Source of the DNA: an uncultured bacterium
GTDB taxonomy: Bacteria; Patescibacteriota; Gracilibacteria; Absconditabacterales; Absconditicoccaceae
Direction of reading: 5' to 3'
NCBI GenBank assembly: GCA_947168725.1
Contig: CAMVNA010000003.1
Coordinates: 1 to 64,000 of the forward strand
Length of the DNA stretch: 64,000 nucleotides
Shown here: positions 12,419-22,399 of the stretch, piece after piece
Position numbering within the stretch: position 1 is the first letter of the stretch
How the letters are laid out: the number at the start of each line of letters is the position of its first letter
The notes under the pieces: model-generated
Told to the model about the DNA's origin: nothing
Database searches by the model: none
Seen by the model: only the letters and a program-made list of their open reading frames with translations
Made by a program: the position numbers and the translations under genes

Positions 12419-13336
12419 ATGGAAAAAAATGTTAAAATTCCAGATGAGGAAACTGGTTTTCAAAAACCAAAAATCTCTTATGAGCCAATTTTAAAGTTTG
12501 GCTATCCTGTTGTTTCTGATGACGATGATGACGATGATGAAGTGATGTCTCCATTACTGAATATCGGTCAAAAAAGTCCTTTTGATTCCATTTCTGCGGA
12601 TTTATATAATATTGATTACAAAAATCGTATTATAGTAATTAATGAGGGGATTGATCAACGTTGTTTTGTTTATGCGAAGATGATTGAAAATTGGAATCGC
12701 ATTGATAAAAAAGCTCTTGATTTGAAGGCAGAATTTGAATTTCTTCTTAAAAAAGATCCAGATATTGGTGTCTTTCTCGGACTTATTGAAGTCGATTCCC
12801 AAGAAGATGGACAGAAAAAATTTAATGAGCTTGTAGCAAAGTATCCAGTGCTTGCATCTTTATTTGTAAATCTTCAAAATCTGAAGATTCCTAGTAGTGA
12901 TATCTTGGATTATGAGGCAAAACCAATCAAGATTAAATTCAATTCAAATGGTGGTTGGATGTTGGCGTATGAAACTTTGGCAGATGTTATAAAGTTATCT
13001 AAAACCAAAGTGATAGGTATCAACATGGGTATGGCCTATTCTGCTGCGGCATTTCTATTAGTTCACTGCCATGAACGATTAGCTTTGGCTAATTCAAGAA
13101 TGCTAGTTCATCGTGGCTCTGGAGGTAATTATGGAAGTTATGAGGAAACTGAGAGTGCTCAACGAAATTACAAGGAGCGAGTGGATGATATGATTGATGC
13201 TTTCAGAAAGAGAACTAAAATTCCGATGAAGGTTCTCAAGAAGAACATGAATCCAGACTGGTATCTTTCGGCTCAGATGGCTCTCAAGTATGGGATGATT
13301 GACCGTATCGTAACGGATATTAGTGAAATTATCTAA
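12419..13336 (+). CDS. ClpP-like serine protease with acidic N-terminal extension
   Basis: This is a 305-residue protein, longer than a standard ClpP (about 195). Residues 1-150 hold an extension with an Asp run (DDDDDDDE near residue 35) and a helical segment. The ClpP fold follows: KIKFNSNGGWMLAYETLAD, nucleophile Ser in GMAYSAAAFLL, His in NSRMLVHRGSGG, and Asp in NMNPDWYLSAQMALKYGMID. All three triad residues are therefore present, unlike the standard-length ClpP at 47617, where Asp is Asn. The gene has about 16 glycines, none encoded by TGA, in strong contrast to its neighbours. It has its own promoter and terminator. It could form mixed rings with the other ClpP or act alone. Confidence 0.85.
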   Translation: MEKNVKIPDEETGFQKPKISYEPILKFGYPVVSDDDDDDDEVMSPLLNIGQKSPFDSISADLYNIDYKNRIIVINEGIDQRCFVYAKMIENWNRIDKKALDLKAEFEFLLKKDPDIGVFLGLIEVDSQEDGQKKFNELVAKYPVLASLFVNLQNLKIPSSDILDYEAKPIKIKFNSNGGWMLAYETLADVIKLSKTKVIGINMGMAYSAAAFLLVHCHERLALANSRMLVHRGSGGNYGSYEETESAQRNYKERVDDMIDAFRKRTKIPMKVLKKNMNPDWYLSAQMALKYGMIDRIVTDISEII

Positions 13337-13360
13337 AATTGTAAAAACTACTAAAAAATT

Positions 13361-13390
13361 AGACAGAGAATTTTGATTCTCTGTCTTTTT
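13361..13390 (+). terminator. Intrinsic terminator
   Basis: AGACAGAGAAT and ATTCTCTGTCT form a perfect stem with a TTTG loop, followed by T5. Confidence 0.93.
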
Positions 13391-13429
13391 GTTTTTTTGA
13401 ATTCAATTTATATCTTTTTAGCGATTTTT

Positions 13430-13909
13430 TTAAGGGATTTTTTTAGTTTCAGTTGATTTCTTTGCAGTTTTTGTGATCTCAGACTTTCTCTTTAAATTAC
13501 TCTCAGAGTTTACTATAATTCTTTTTGATTTTAATGTATTTGTAATCGCATTTTTTGTATCATTAATTTTGTTTGAATTATTTCATTCAGATTTTCTCTT
13601 AATATTGCCTCTTTGCTCAATCTCTATATTATGAGCAACGCCCAAAAATTCAGATTCAAATTTCTTTTTTACGTTCTTTAGTTGTTTGTTAGATATTACC
13701 GCAAGAATTATCACTAATGTTAGAGGGATTCCATACATTACAGCAAAAATCCAATTTACACTACATGGAGCAGAATATTCTGGATGTAATGGACATTCCA
13801 TAAATGAAGCAAAAACATCAATCGTTCATACAATCAAAATCATAGGTACCATATAAGTAAACAATTCTCTCCAAAAATACCATCGATTTCTTTTTGTTGT
13901 AAGTTTCAT
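13430..13909 (-). CDS. Small membrane protein with basic cytoplasmic tail
   Basis: This is a 159-residue protein from ATG at 13909 to TAA at 13430. It has a basic start (KLTTKRNRWYFWREL), a first hydrophobic segment (YMVPMILIVGTIDVFASF), and a short Cys-containing loop (MECPLHPEYSAPCSVN). A second segment (WIFAVMYGIPLTLVIILAVI) is followed by a long Lys/Ser/Asn-rich tail. The loop with two Cys would lie outside the membrane. No family is recognised. It reads toward, and converges with, the terminator of the ClpP-like gene. Confidence 0.7.
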
Positions 13910-14046
13910 CTAATTTTTATGATATAAACTACTACAATTTGACTATAAAAATATTATTTACGATGTCTAGTGAAAATTTTATCAAAGAAAGGTTTGTTTT
14001 TGAGACTATTTTATTTATAAGAAAATGTTTTAAAGTCAGATTTTTG

Positions 14047-14481
14047 ATGAAAAAAAGACGAATTATTACATTATTACTTTGCATATTACTAATCTGAATA
14101 GATCAATTAACTAAATATTTTTTTTATGATTTAGAAATTTGAAATCAGATTTTTTTCTTAGAACCTTTGTTAAATGATTGAATCTCACGGTGAATGTCCA
14201 TGCCAATGGTAGCAATTCTTTGTGTTAGCATAGCTTGTGTTTGATTGTTCATCTATCTCTTCCATCAAAAATACATTACAACCGTGGAATTTGCACTACT
14301 TTTCGCATGAACAGTGTGAAATCTGATAGATAGAATTTATCTAGGATGAGTGAGGGATTTTTTATCGTTTGGAAGTTTCCCAGTATTCAATATCGCAGAT
14401 AGTTTCTTGACTTGTGGAGTGGCTTGGATCTGTATCAAAGAAATTTTCCACTTGCAAAAGAAAAAGAAAAATCTACCATAA
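14047..14481 (+). CDS. lspA: Lipoprotein signal peptidase (signal peptidase II)
   Basis: This is a 144-residue membrane protein with four hydrophobic segments. Conserved blocks are GIDQLTKYFF, FALLFAGTVGNLIDRIYLG, VRDFLSF and FPVFNIADSFLTCG; the two Asp in RDF and NIAD are the aspartyl-protease pair. LspA removes signal peptides from diacylglyceryl-modified lipoproteins; a candidate substrate is encoded at 39967. An upstream in-frame ATG at 13963 would add 28 polar/basic residues not typical of LspA, so I prefer 14047. It is slightly short of the usual 155-165 residues. Confidence 0.88.
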
Positions 14482-14513
14482 AACTCAGTTTTATTATTAA
14501 CCATTTTTTTGTG

Positions 14514-14819
14514 ATGACAATTGAAGGAACAATTATTTTTATTTCAGAAGAGACAATCGTTGGTCAAAAACAGCTCCCAAAAGTTAGTTTCGTTATTGAA
14601 GAAGATTCTGATAGAGAATTCAAAAACTCTTTGATGATAGACTTATTAGGAGAAAAAACTGAATTAATCAAACAATACAAGGTTGGAGATCATGTAAAGG
14701 TTTTCTTAAATTATAGAGCTAGAGAATATGATGGAAGACGATTCAATAGTATTGGAGCTTGGAAAATTGAATGATGAGAAGGTTCTTCAAATGGTGGAGG
14801 AGATGAGCTTCCTTTCTAA
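14514..14819 (+). CDS. DUF3127-type small OB-fold protein with SSB-like tail
   Basis: This is a 101-residue protein. TIEGTIIFISEETIVGQ, FVIEEDSDREFKNSL, KVGDHVKVFLNYRAREYDG and FNSIGAWKIE match the DUF3127 pattern, a small beta-barrel family. A short Gly/Ser linker leads to the C-terminal DELPF, which resembles the acidic-hydrophobic tip that SSB proteins use to recruit partners. Role in DNA metabolism is inferred from that tail. The start at 14514 is the conserved methionine; an in-frame ATG at 14412 would overlap lspA. It lies 32 bases after lspA and is followed by a terminator. Confidence 0.75.
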
Positions 14820-14840
14820 TTAAAAGTTAAGTTAATTAAT

Positions 14841-14867
14841 AAGCTGACCATAAGGTTGGCTTTTTTG
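14841..14867 (+). terminator. Intrinsic terminator
   Basis: AAGCTGACC pairs with GGTTGGCTT (G-U allowed), followed by T6. Confidence 0.85.
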
Positions 14868-15022
14868 TTATATTGTTTTGTTATTTATCTCTCAACTAAT
14901 TATTATAACAAACCAAAACGTTATTTAATGAATTGGTTCATCAGTAGAGATTTAAACTTCATAATTAATTCGAAAGGCCATTTTACTAAGATGAACAACA
15001 ATTCTATCTTTTTCATACTCCT

Positions 15023-15436
15023 ATGCCAACGAAGAATAAAAAACAATTACAACACTATTTTGATGAAAGAAAAGAAATTGAAAAAGAAAAAAGTGAACTA
15101 AAAAAAGAAAGGAGAGAATTAGTTGATAAATGAGATGGATTACAAAAAAGACTTTTAGAAGTCCAACAAAGGCCTGTAAACTCCGTTGAAGAAGAAATTA
15201 AAAAGCAAGAGGAGATTGCGTCTATTAGGAAAGAAATCAAGAAGGTCTCGGAAGAAATTATTAGAGTAGACAAAGAAATTAAGCAGAAAGATGAGGAAAT
15301 TGATTCGGTTAATGAGAAGATTAACGAAATGGTACAAATTGTTATTGATGATGAACATAAATTAGCACAAAAAGAGCAAGAACTAGAAAAGAAGAGAAAT
15401 GAGGAAAAGGTAGAATCAATGATAGAGAAATTGTAA
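15023..15436 (+). CDS. Coiled-coil protein, 137 aa
   Basis: This 137-residue protein is almost entirely charged: E, K, Q, I and L in heptad-like order throughout (for example EIEKEKSELKKERRELVDK and EIKKVSEEIIRVDKEIKQK). There is no signal peptide or membrane segment. One TGA-Gly interrupts the first third. It is most likely a cytosolic coiled-coil structural or adaptor protein; function not recognised. A terminator follows 25 bases after the stop. Confidence 0.7.
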
Positions 15437-15460
15437 AATTATTTATGTGGCTAAAAATAA

Positions 15461-15486
15461 AAGGACCTCGAGAGAGGTCTTTTTTA
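15461..15486 (+). terminator. Intrinsic terminator
   Basis: GACCTC and GAGGTC flank a GAGA loop, followed by T6. Confidence 0.88.
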
Positions 15487-15616
15487 AATCTAAACATTGA
15501 AAACAATTTTGGCATTTATATAATCATATTATATGTTTAAATTTGTTTATAACTCTATAATTCAAAATGCAGTGGAAATATATAGTCCATGTCCCCTCGA
15601 AAATATAGCCTAAAAA

Positions 15617-15711
15617 GGTCCCCCTTTGGTAAGGGGGAAGAAGCGTAGCGACAGGGGGATTTAATCCCTCTGGTTCACTATGTTCACCACCTCCCTTGCC
15701 AAAGGGAGGCT
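15617..15711. repeat. GC-rich imperfect palindrome, MITE/REP-like
   Basis: About 95 bases form a large imperfect inverted repeat centred on TTTAA near 15661. CCCCCTTTGGTAAGGGGGA on the left mirrors CTCCCTTGCCAAAGGGAG on the right, and AGGGGGATT mirrors AATCCCTC. Each arm holds its own smaller hairpin, with GAAGCGTAGCGAC and a GTTCACTATGTTCAC counterpart between. It is much richer in G and C than its surroundings and lies between the terminator at 15486 and proS. I see no open frame in it. Confidence 0.8.
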
Positions 15712-15738
15712 GTATTTATCTTTCAATAGTCAATAATT

Positions 15739-17253
<1,515 letters not shown>

Positions 17254-17260
17254 AATATAA

Positions 17261-17290
17261 AAGGCTACACTTGATGTGTGTAGCTTTTTA
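17261..17290 (+). terminator. Intrinsic terminator of proS
   Basis: GCTACAC and GTGTAGC stem, followed by T5. Confidence 0.88.
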
Positions 17291-17336
17291 AAAATTCAAG
17301 ACCTAATCGTTAGAATAAAAAATTGTTAGGATAAAT

Positions 17337-17365
17337 TTGATTTTTTTGATAAAAACATATATAAT
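17337..17365 (+). promoter_or_regulatory. Candidate promoter
   Basis: TTGATT (17337-17342), 17-nt spacer, TATAAT (17360-17365), upstream of the gene at 17421. Confidence 0.6.
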
Positions 17366-17420
17366 AATATAAAGTGTGTTAGAAAATAATGATAGACTTT
17401 TATATGTTTGGTACATATCT

Positions 17421-17744
17421 ATGGAAGAATACGATAATATAAAGTGACCTGAGGATATTACTCATGTCCAAGAACGTCCTGATGGTTCATCAGATGGATT
17501 GCCTGAAGCAATGGATATAGATTTGGAAGATGGATATAGAGAATGTTCTAATTGGAATTCTGATATTACTCAAAAGTGAGATTTAGAAGATCTATTTCGT
17601 AAAACAACTGAACCTACAGCAGAACAATTAGTTGAAGTATTCAATAAAGCAAAAGAAGAACTATTCCCAGGGAAATCTGAACTTACACCAAAAGAGGAAG
17701 CTGAAGTATATAAGATGATAAGTAAAAAATGAGAAAATAAGTAG
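17421..17744 (+). CDS. Acidic hypothetical protein, 107 aa
   Basis: This is a 107-residue acidic soluble protein rich in Glu, Asp and Pro (DGLPEAMDIDLEDGYRE, then a more helical second half ending MISKKGENK). Three TGA-Gly codons are present. There is no signal peptide, membrane segment or recognised family. It has its own candidate promoter and a terminator 20 bases after the stop, which support a real gene. Confidence 0.6.
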
Positions 17745-17763
17745 TATTTTTTATACGATTTTT

Positions 17764-17794
17764 AAATCTACATCATAAAGGATGTGGATTTTTC
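17764..17794 (+). terminator. Intrinsic terminator
   Basis: AAATCTACATC pairs with GATGTGGATTT, followed by T. Confidence 0.82.
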
Positions 17795-17821
17795 TTATTC
17801 CTTTAAAATCTTCACAAAAAT

Positions 17822-17850
17822 TTGCAAAATTTTAGGTAATGAGTTATAAT
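17822..17850 (+). promoter_or_regulatory. Promoter of dCMP deaminase gene
   Basis: TTGCAA (17822-17827), 17-nt spacer, TATAAT (17845-17850). Confidence 0.65.
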
Positions 17851-17884
17851 GGTATAAGTTAGATTTTAATCTATAATATTCATT

Positions 17885-18418
17885 ATGGTGTCACAAAAAT
17901 ACATGGAAGAAAATGGATCTATAAAGGATCATTGATATATGGAATCAAAACACATTTCACGAGATGAATATTTTATGGATATTGCCAGAGTTGTGGGAGA
18001 AAAATGTACATGTGACCGTGGAAAATGTGGTTGTGTAATTGTAAAAGATCATTCAGTAATATCATCATGATTTGCAAATGCACCAGAATGATCAGATACG
18101 TGTGATAAAGTAGGGCATCAGATGTTTTCAATGATTAATGATAAGTGAGAAAAGGAAGAACATTGCATGAGAAATAATTGTGCAGAGCAGAATGCAATTG
18201 CTAGTGCGGCTAGAAAATGAATAGCTTTAGAATGAGCGACTCTTTATGTAACAATGACACCATGTACAACTAGACATTGTGCCCATATGATAGTAGCATG
18301 CTGAATAAAAAGAGTAGTTTGTGATAAAAGATATCAACATTGACAAGAAAGTGAAAAAATTTTTAAACATGCCTGAATTGAACTTGTATATTTAAATAAG
18401 TATACAGAAAAATACTAA
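17885..18418 (+). CDS. dCMP/cytidine deaminase family protein (ComEB-like)
   Basis: This is a 177-residue protein of the zinc deaminase fold. Catalytic motifs are NCAEQNAIASAARKG (Glu as proton shuttle) and TPCTTRHCAHMIVACGI (two Cys zinc ligands). The first zinc ligand, usually His in deoxycytidylate deaminases (HAE), is Cys here, as in tetrameric cytidine deaminases, while the length and C-terminal region look like dCMP deaminase. An N-terminal Cys-rich stretch (KCTCDRGKCGCVIV) resembles the extra zinc or allosteric region of phage and bacterial dCMP deaminases. It would feed dUMP to thymidylate synthesis; dut at 52471 converges on the same product. A second in-frame ATG lies at 17903; the first is taken. 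Confidence 0.82.
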
Positions 18419-18435
18419 AGCTCAAATTTAAATTC

Positions 18436-18463
18436 TTGAAATTTTGTAGAAAATCAATATAAT
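18436..18463 (+). promoter_or_regulatory. Candidate promoter of small UGA-free gene
   Basis: TTGAAA (18436-18441), 16-nt spacer, TATAAT (18458-18463). Confidence 0.65.
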
Positions 18464-18515
18464 GTCAACCTACAAATAAACAGATAGTATAAACAAAACA
18501 AAAAAATTAGTAATT

Positions 18516-18809
18516 ATGGAGATTTTTAGTATTGGCGCGGCTTTACGTTCTGAGAGAATAAAGACCGCAAGGAGAATCAATCAATGTGAAAGTTATAAAA
18601 AGCTCGCGATTTGTATGGAGAATATTAGCGAGCCAACGGTCCACGGAAACATAATCACTTTTGAGTGTGATGATGATTTCCAGATCGACAAAAACTACAC
18701 TTCTAAGGGATATGAGAAGGTATTCCCGTACAAAAAACAAGGAAATAGAGTTATTATCAGTGTGCCTGATAGCTACATTCTTTCCAAGCCAATTTTGTAC
18801 GGACAATAA
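18516..18809 (+). CDS. Hypothetical protein, 97 aa, no UGA codons
   Basis: This is a 97-residue soluble protein (SIGAALRSERIKTARRINQ..., ending VISVPDSYILSKPILYGQ) with a central acidic turn. All five glycines use GGN. Codons such as GCG, CTC, CGC and CCG are more frequent than in neighbours. It has a promoter and a strong terminator, so it is likely real. No family is recognised. The minus-strand frame over the same bases is taken as its shadow. Confidence 0.65.
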   Translation: MEIFSIGAALRSERIKTARRINQCESYKKLAICMENISEPTVHGNIITFECDDDFQIDKNYTSKGYEKVFPYKKQGNRVIISVPDSYILSKPILYGQ

Positions 18810-18842
18810 ATTAAAAACTTATCCGCTAAATGATTAACCTTT

Positions 18843-18868
18843 GCCCCAGTTTTTACTGGGGCTTTTTT
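18843..18868 (+). terminator. Intrinsic terminator
   Basis: GCCCCAGT and ACTGGGGC perfect stem with a T-rich loop, followed by T6. Confidence 0.95.
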
Positions 18869-18935
18869 CTTGCTTGAAGATAGTTAGCATTTTGTTACAC
18901 TCAACTTATTATATCAAATAATAAAAATCTGGCTA

Positions 18936-19982
18936 ATGAATTACGAACAATTTAAGCATAAAGATAAATCAATATTTCTTGTAGATATGACCAAAGAATT
19001 GGATTATCATTTTTCTGAACTTGTAAAATCAGCTATTGAAAAACAATTAAACATGAGAAAAAAAATCTGAATTATCGTAAATAAAAAGTGATATGCCCCA
19101 TGAATGATTTGTACAAAATGCGGTCACATTCCATACTGTGAAAGGTGTTCCGTGCCGATTTCATTCCATCAGCAAGCGAATGGAGAATTGATGTGATTAT
19201 GTCATATCTGCAAAATGCAGTATAATTTTTCTACGACTTGTGAAAAATGCTGAGAAAATACTGTTAAAACATATTGACTATGAACTCAGCAAGTGGCTGA
19301 ATATATCCAGAATGAATATAAAGCCAAAACCTTGATAGTAGATTCAGATCATGCGAATTCACCAACGAAAGTAAAGAAACTGATTGACCAGCTAAGGGCA
19401 CAGCAGCCACAAATCGTTATTTGAACTAGTCTTCTCTGTCAGCCAAGTAAAGATTATCCACTCGATATGATTATATTTCTCAATGCAGATTTATGACTGA
19501 ATATCCCAGATTTCAATGTTTGAGAAAAAAACTTCCATTTATTATACGAATGCTTTTCAAAGTATAATTGTAAAAATTTTATAGTTCAGACTTTTAATCC
19601 TATGCAATATTCCATTCGTAATGCATGTAGAATGGATGAGAAGCATTTTCGAGAAGAAGAAAATAGCTTTCGTGAGATGAATAAATATCCGCCATATGCG
19701 GATCTGTGCGTGATTTTATACAAAAATGAAATTGAAGAAAAAGTTTTCAATAAAGTAGATCAGCTTTATAAAGAGCTTCTCTATCTCGCACAGAAATATC
19801 AGATGAATGATTTGGAGATTTATTCAACGCCACCTTTAATTTATAAAATGTTTGGGAAATATCGTTACAATATAATTTTAAAATGAAAAGAAGTCAGAAA
19901 TTTTATGGATATTGTATATACAAAACTAAATCTAAATGCGAAGTGATTCAAGATTAATCGGGATGCTGATAGTATTGTATAA
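18936..19982 (+). CDS. PriA-like protein reduced to zinc and C-terminal lobes
   Basis: This is a 348-residue protein; bacterial PriA is about 730. It begins where the second helicase lobe of PriA begins (FLVDMTKEL..., IGIIVNKKGYAPG). Four Cys pairs (CTKC, CERC, CHIC, CEKC) match the two-zinc primosome domain. KTYGLGTQQVAEYIQNEY and IGTSLLCQPSKDYPLDMIIFLNAD follow the PriA order, then NSFREMNKYPPYADL and the C-terminal domain. There is no Walker A/B lobe before it (only 67 bases separate it from the previous terminator). The motif VI arginine box (GRAGR) is replaced by FSKYNCKNF. It therefore cannot be an ATP-driven helicase. It may still bind forks or load primosome proteins (inference). Confidence 0.85.
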
Positions 19983-20094
19983 AGGTTTTTTTATACTTCT
20001 TGGTAGAAAATATTACAAAAGAATTGATATTTAAGGTGATTTTTTTATTCTGTCGGTGACTTATAATCAGAATTTACAAATTTTTTGTAACTAA

Positions 20095-20940
20095 ATGAAA
20101 ATCTTAAAATCATTGGATACAAGGTTGGATGCAGAAGAATTATTGGAAGCAGTAGATAAGTATGGAGAATGAAATGTAATTTTGATAAAAAGACATCGAA
20201 TTAAATTAATTTGGCCATTATTATTAATATTCATTTCTATTGTGTTGTTGTGAGTTCTATTGTATGTAATATATTCTCATCTTTTTGATGAACATAAAAT
20301 AATTTTTCGAATTTTAACAATATTTTATGTATATACGACATTATCTTGGAGTATTTTTGCGATATATTGATTAATGAGAAATATAATATGACAAATAAAA
20401 GCACCTAAAAAATATATAGATACAATTATAATAGCTAAACGTAAACAAGTAAAATTTGAGAAATTTTTGAAACGTACTCTTTTAACTTTTTTAGCACATA
20501 TTTTAGTGTTTTTATTTAATGCTACGGTTCTTTTTATTGTAATTAAAAGTACATGAATGTGAAGTATAGCAGTAACAGTTTGAGGTTTGATATTGGATTT
20601 TATATTTATACTGATTGTTAATAGGGTTATGTACCGGATTATGGAATATGAAATGAATTTTGATATATGTACTAGGGATTCTTTTACTGCATATAGTCAA
20701 AAGGGATTTTTTAATACAAAAACAATGAATATTTCTACTCCTGCGATTAGAGTGATTCAAGATTCAAAAGAGTGATTAGCATGAGCATTATTACAGTATT
20801 GAAATATATTTATACATACTGATGGAGATTTAGATGCTAAATGATGAAAAGTTTTAGAATTACATTATATTCCGGATCCTAAGTGTTTAGCAAAGAAATT
20901 AAATTCAATAATTGAAGAGACTAGATGAGTATTATCTTAA
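20095..20940 (+). CDS. Four-helix membrane protein with PH-like C-terminal domain
   Basis: This is a 281-residue protein. A cytosolic start (ILKSLDTRLDAEELLEAVDKYGEGNV) precedes two pairs of hydrophobic segments (LIWPLLLIFISIVLLGVLL, FRILTIFYVYTTLSWSIF, LLTFLAHILVFLFNATVLF, and one around GLILDFIFILIVNRV). The last 90 residues (MNFDICTRDSFTAYSQKGFFN, then TMNISTPAIRVIQDSKEGL) have the look of a bacterial PH domain like those of YdbS/YdbT. These proteins are of poorly known function. Assignment to bPH is moderate. Confidence 0.65.
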
Positions 20941-20988
20941 AATAAAAAAGCTTTACGCTAGAGGTAAAACTTCGTTGATTTATCAATT

Positions 20989-21060
20989 TACTCCTGGCCG
21001 GAATCGAACCAGCATCTAACCCTTAGGACGGGCCTATTCTATCCATTGAACTACAGGAGC
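20989..21060 (-). tRNA. tRNA-Arg (anticodon CCU)
   Basis: On the minus strand this 72-base segment folds as a full cloverleaf: acceptor GCTCCTG/CAGGAGT (G-U first pair), D arm GTTC/GAAT, anticodon loop GTCCTAA (anticodon CCT, reads AGG), T arm GCTGG-TTCGATT-CCGGC. CCA is not encoded. It lies just after the PH-like gene on the other strand. Confidence 0.92.
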
Positions 21061-21114
21061 TTAGCGAATACAATATATTAATTTACCACATAAAAAACAA
21101 GTTAAAATTCTGAA

Positions 21115-22209
21115 TTATTTTTCTTTCTCATTAATCCCACTAGCACACACGGCTCCACTAGTTCGACATCGTTGTAAATTAAATCATCAGGTTTTTCATG
21201 TTACATCTACGCATTCTCAAATGAAATAAAGTCATGGAACGTTTTTACATTCAAAATTATCGTTTAGATTTTTAGTTTTTACTCATCATCAACAGACTTT
21301 TGCTTCATCTAATCAACGAACATGTACAATATCAGATGAAATAATATATTCTTTTAGTTTATTCGTGTGAAATCATAAGAAGGCCAAGAGTCTCTTCGTG
21401 ATTTCTTTGTCTGTAACTTTCATTTTTACCATATATTTCGTTCTAGTAGGCGATTCTCTCATAAATAGTGAAGCATTGAAAACAGCAGGACCAGAAATTC
21501 ACCAATGTGTAAATAGAATCGGACTACGTTCAGAATAAATTATATTATTTCATTTTATCACACTTAAGTCTCCGATTACAGAAGAGCCAGACAATAAAGA
21601 AAAATCTTGGTTAGTTTCAAATCCTACTAGTGCAGGGTAAAATGGTGTTGTTTTGAGTTCGAATTTATTTGCAATATCCAAAGCAACGGCACTCGCTCAC
21701 AATTTGGGGAAACTTGGTCATCATGTGGCAATTATAAACTTTCTCGTTTTATAAATTCAATCATTCGTTTTTATTTCAAAAGTATTATCCATCTTTTTTG
21801 CGGTTAAAAATTCTGAGTTATACTTTATTTCCACTCATTTGTCTGTAACAAGCTGTAATAATCTTTCATGAAAATTTTTTACTTTACCGGATTTTAATAA
21901 AACCCTTCCATTGTTTTCTTTTTTGATTTCAATTTTTTCTTTACTTAAAAAATCTAAGAAATTTTTCACTCAAAATTTATCAAAAGCTGATTTTACGAAA
22001 TCTGGCTCATCTGTTGAATAATCCTTTTTTGGATTTATGTCTAGATTAGTTATATTTCACCTTCATTTAGCAGATAATAATAATTTTTGAGCAGGAGATT
22101 CAGATTTCTCCAAAATTAAGATAGATTTTCATCCATTTATTTTATTTACACAAAAAAGTCCTGCTGCTCATGCTCAAAGTATTATCATATCATAAATTTT
22201 ATTCCCCAT
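21115..22209 (-). CDS. HI0933/YhiN-family flavin oxidoreductase
   Basis: This is a 364-residue protein from ATG at 22209. The N-terminal FAD-binding motif is MIILGAGAAGLFCVNKI with the acidic end ILILEKSES. The family signature follows as KLLLSAKGRGNITNLD, and the C-terminal FAD motif GECVDVTGKTGGFNLQ sits near the end. These match the BaiN/YhiN/HI0933 group of NAD(P)/FAD-dependent oxidoreductases. The substrate is not known for most members. Many Gly in the Rossmann motifs are TGA codons. It is slightly short of the usual 390-410 residues. Confidence 0.88.
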
Positions 22210-22335
22210 AACGCCAAAATCGATAAATTCTTACAATAATTTTATATGAATTCTTTTGAAATATGCAATGGTGTATTTTATCTGATTGACAAAATGTTAA
22301 TTTATAAATAAAACACATAAAAAGTCTGTTTTTTT

Positions 22336-22364
22336 TTGACTTTTGAAACATTTCTGAATATAAT
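22336..22364 (+). promoter_or_regulatory. Promoter of paired membrane-protein genes
   Basis: TTGACT (22336-22341), 17-nt spacer, TATAAT (22359-22364); the first start is at 22400. Confidence 0.8.
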
Positions 22365-22399
22365 TACCAGTGAAGACTTTTTATTTATATAAAAACAAA

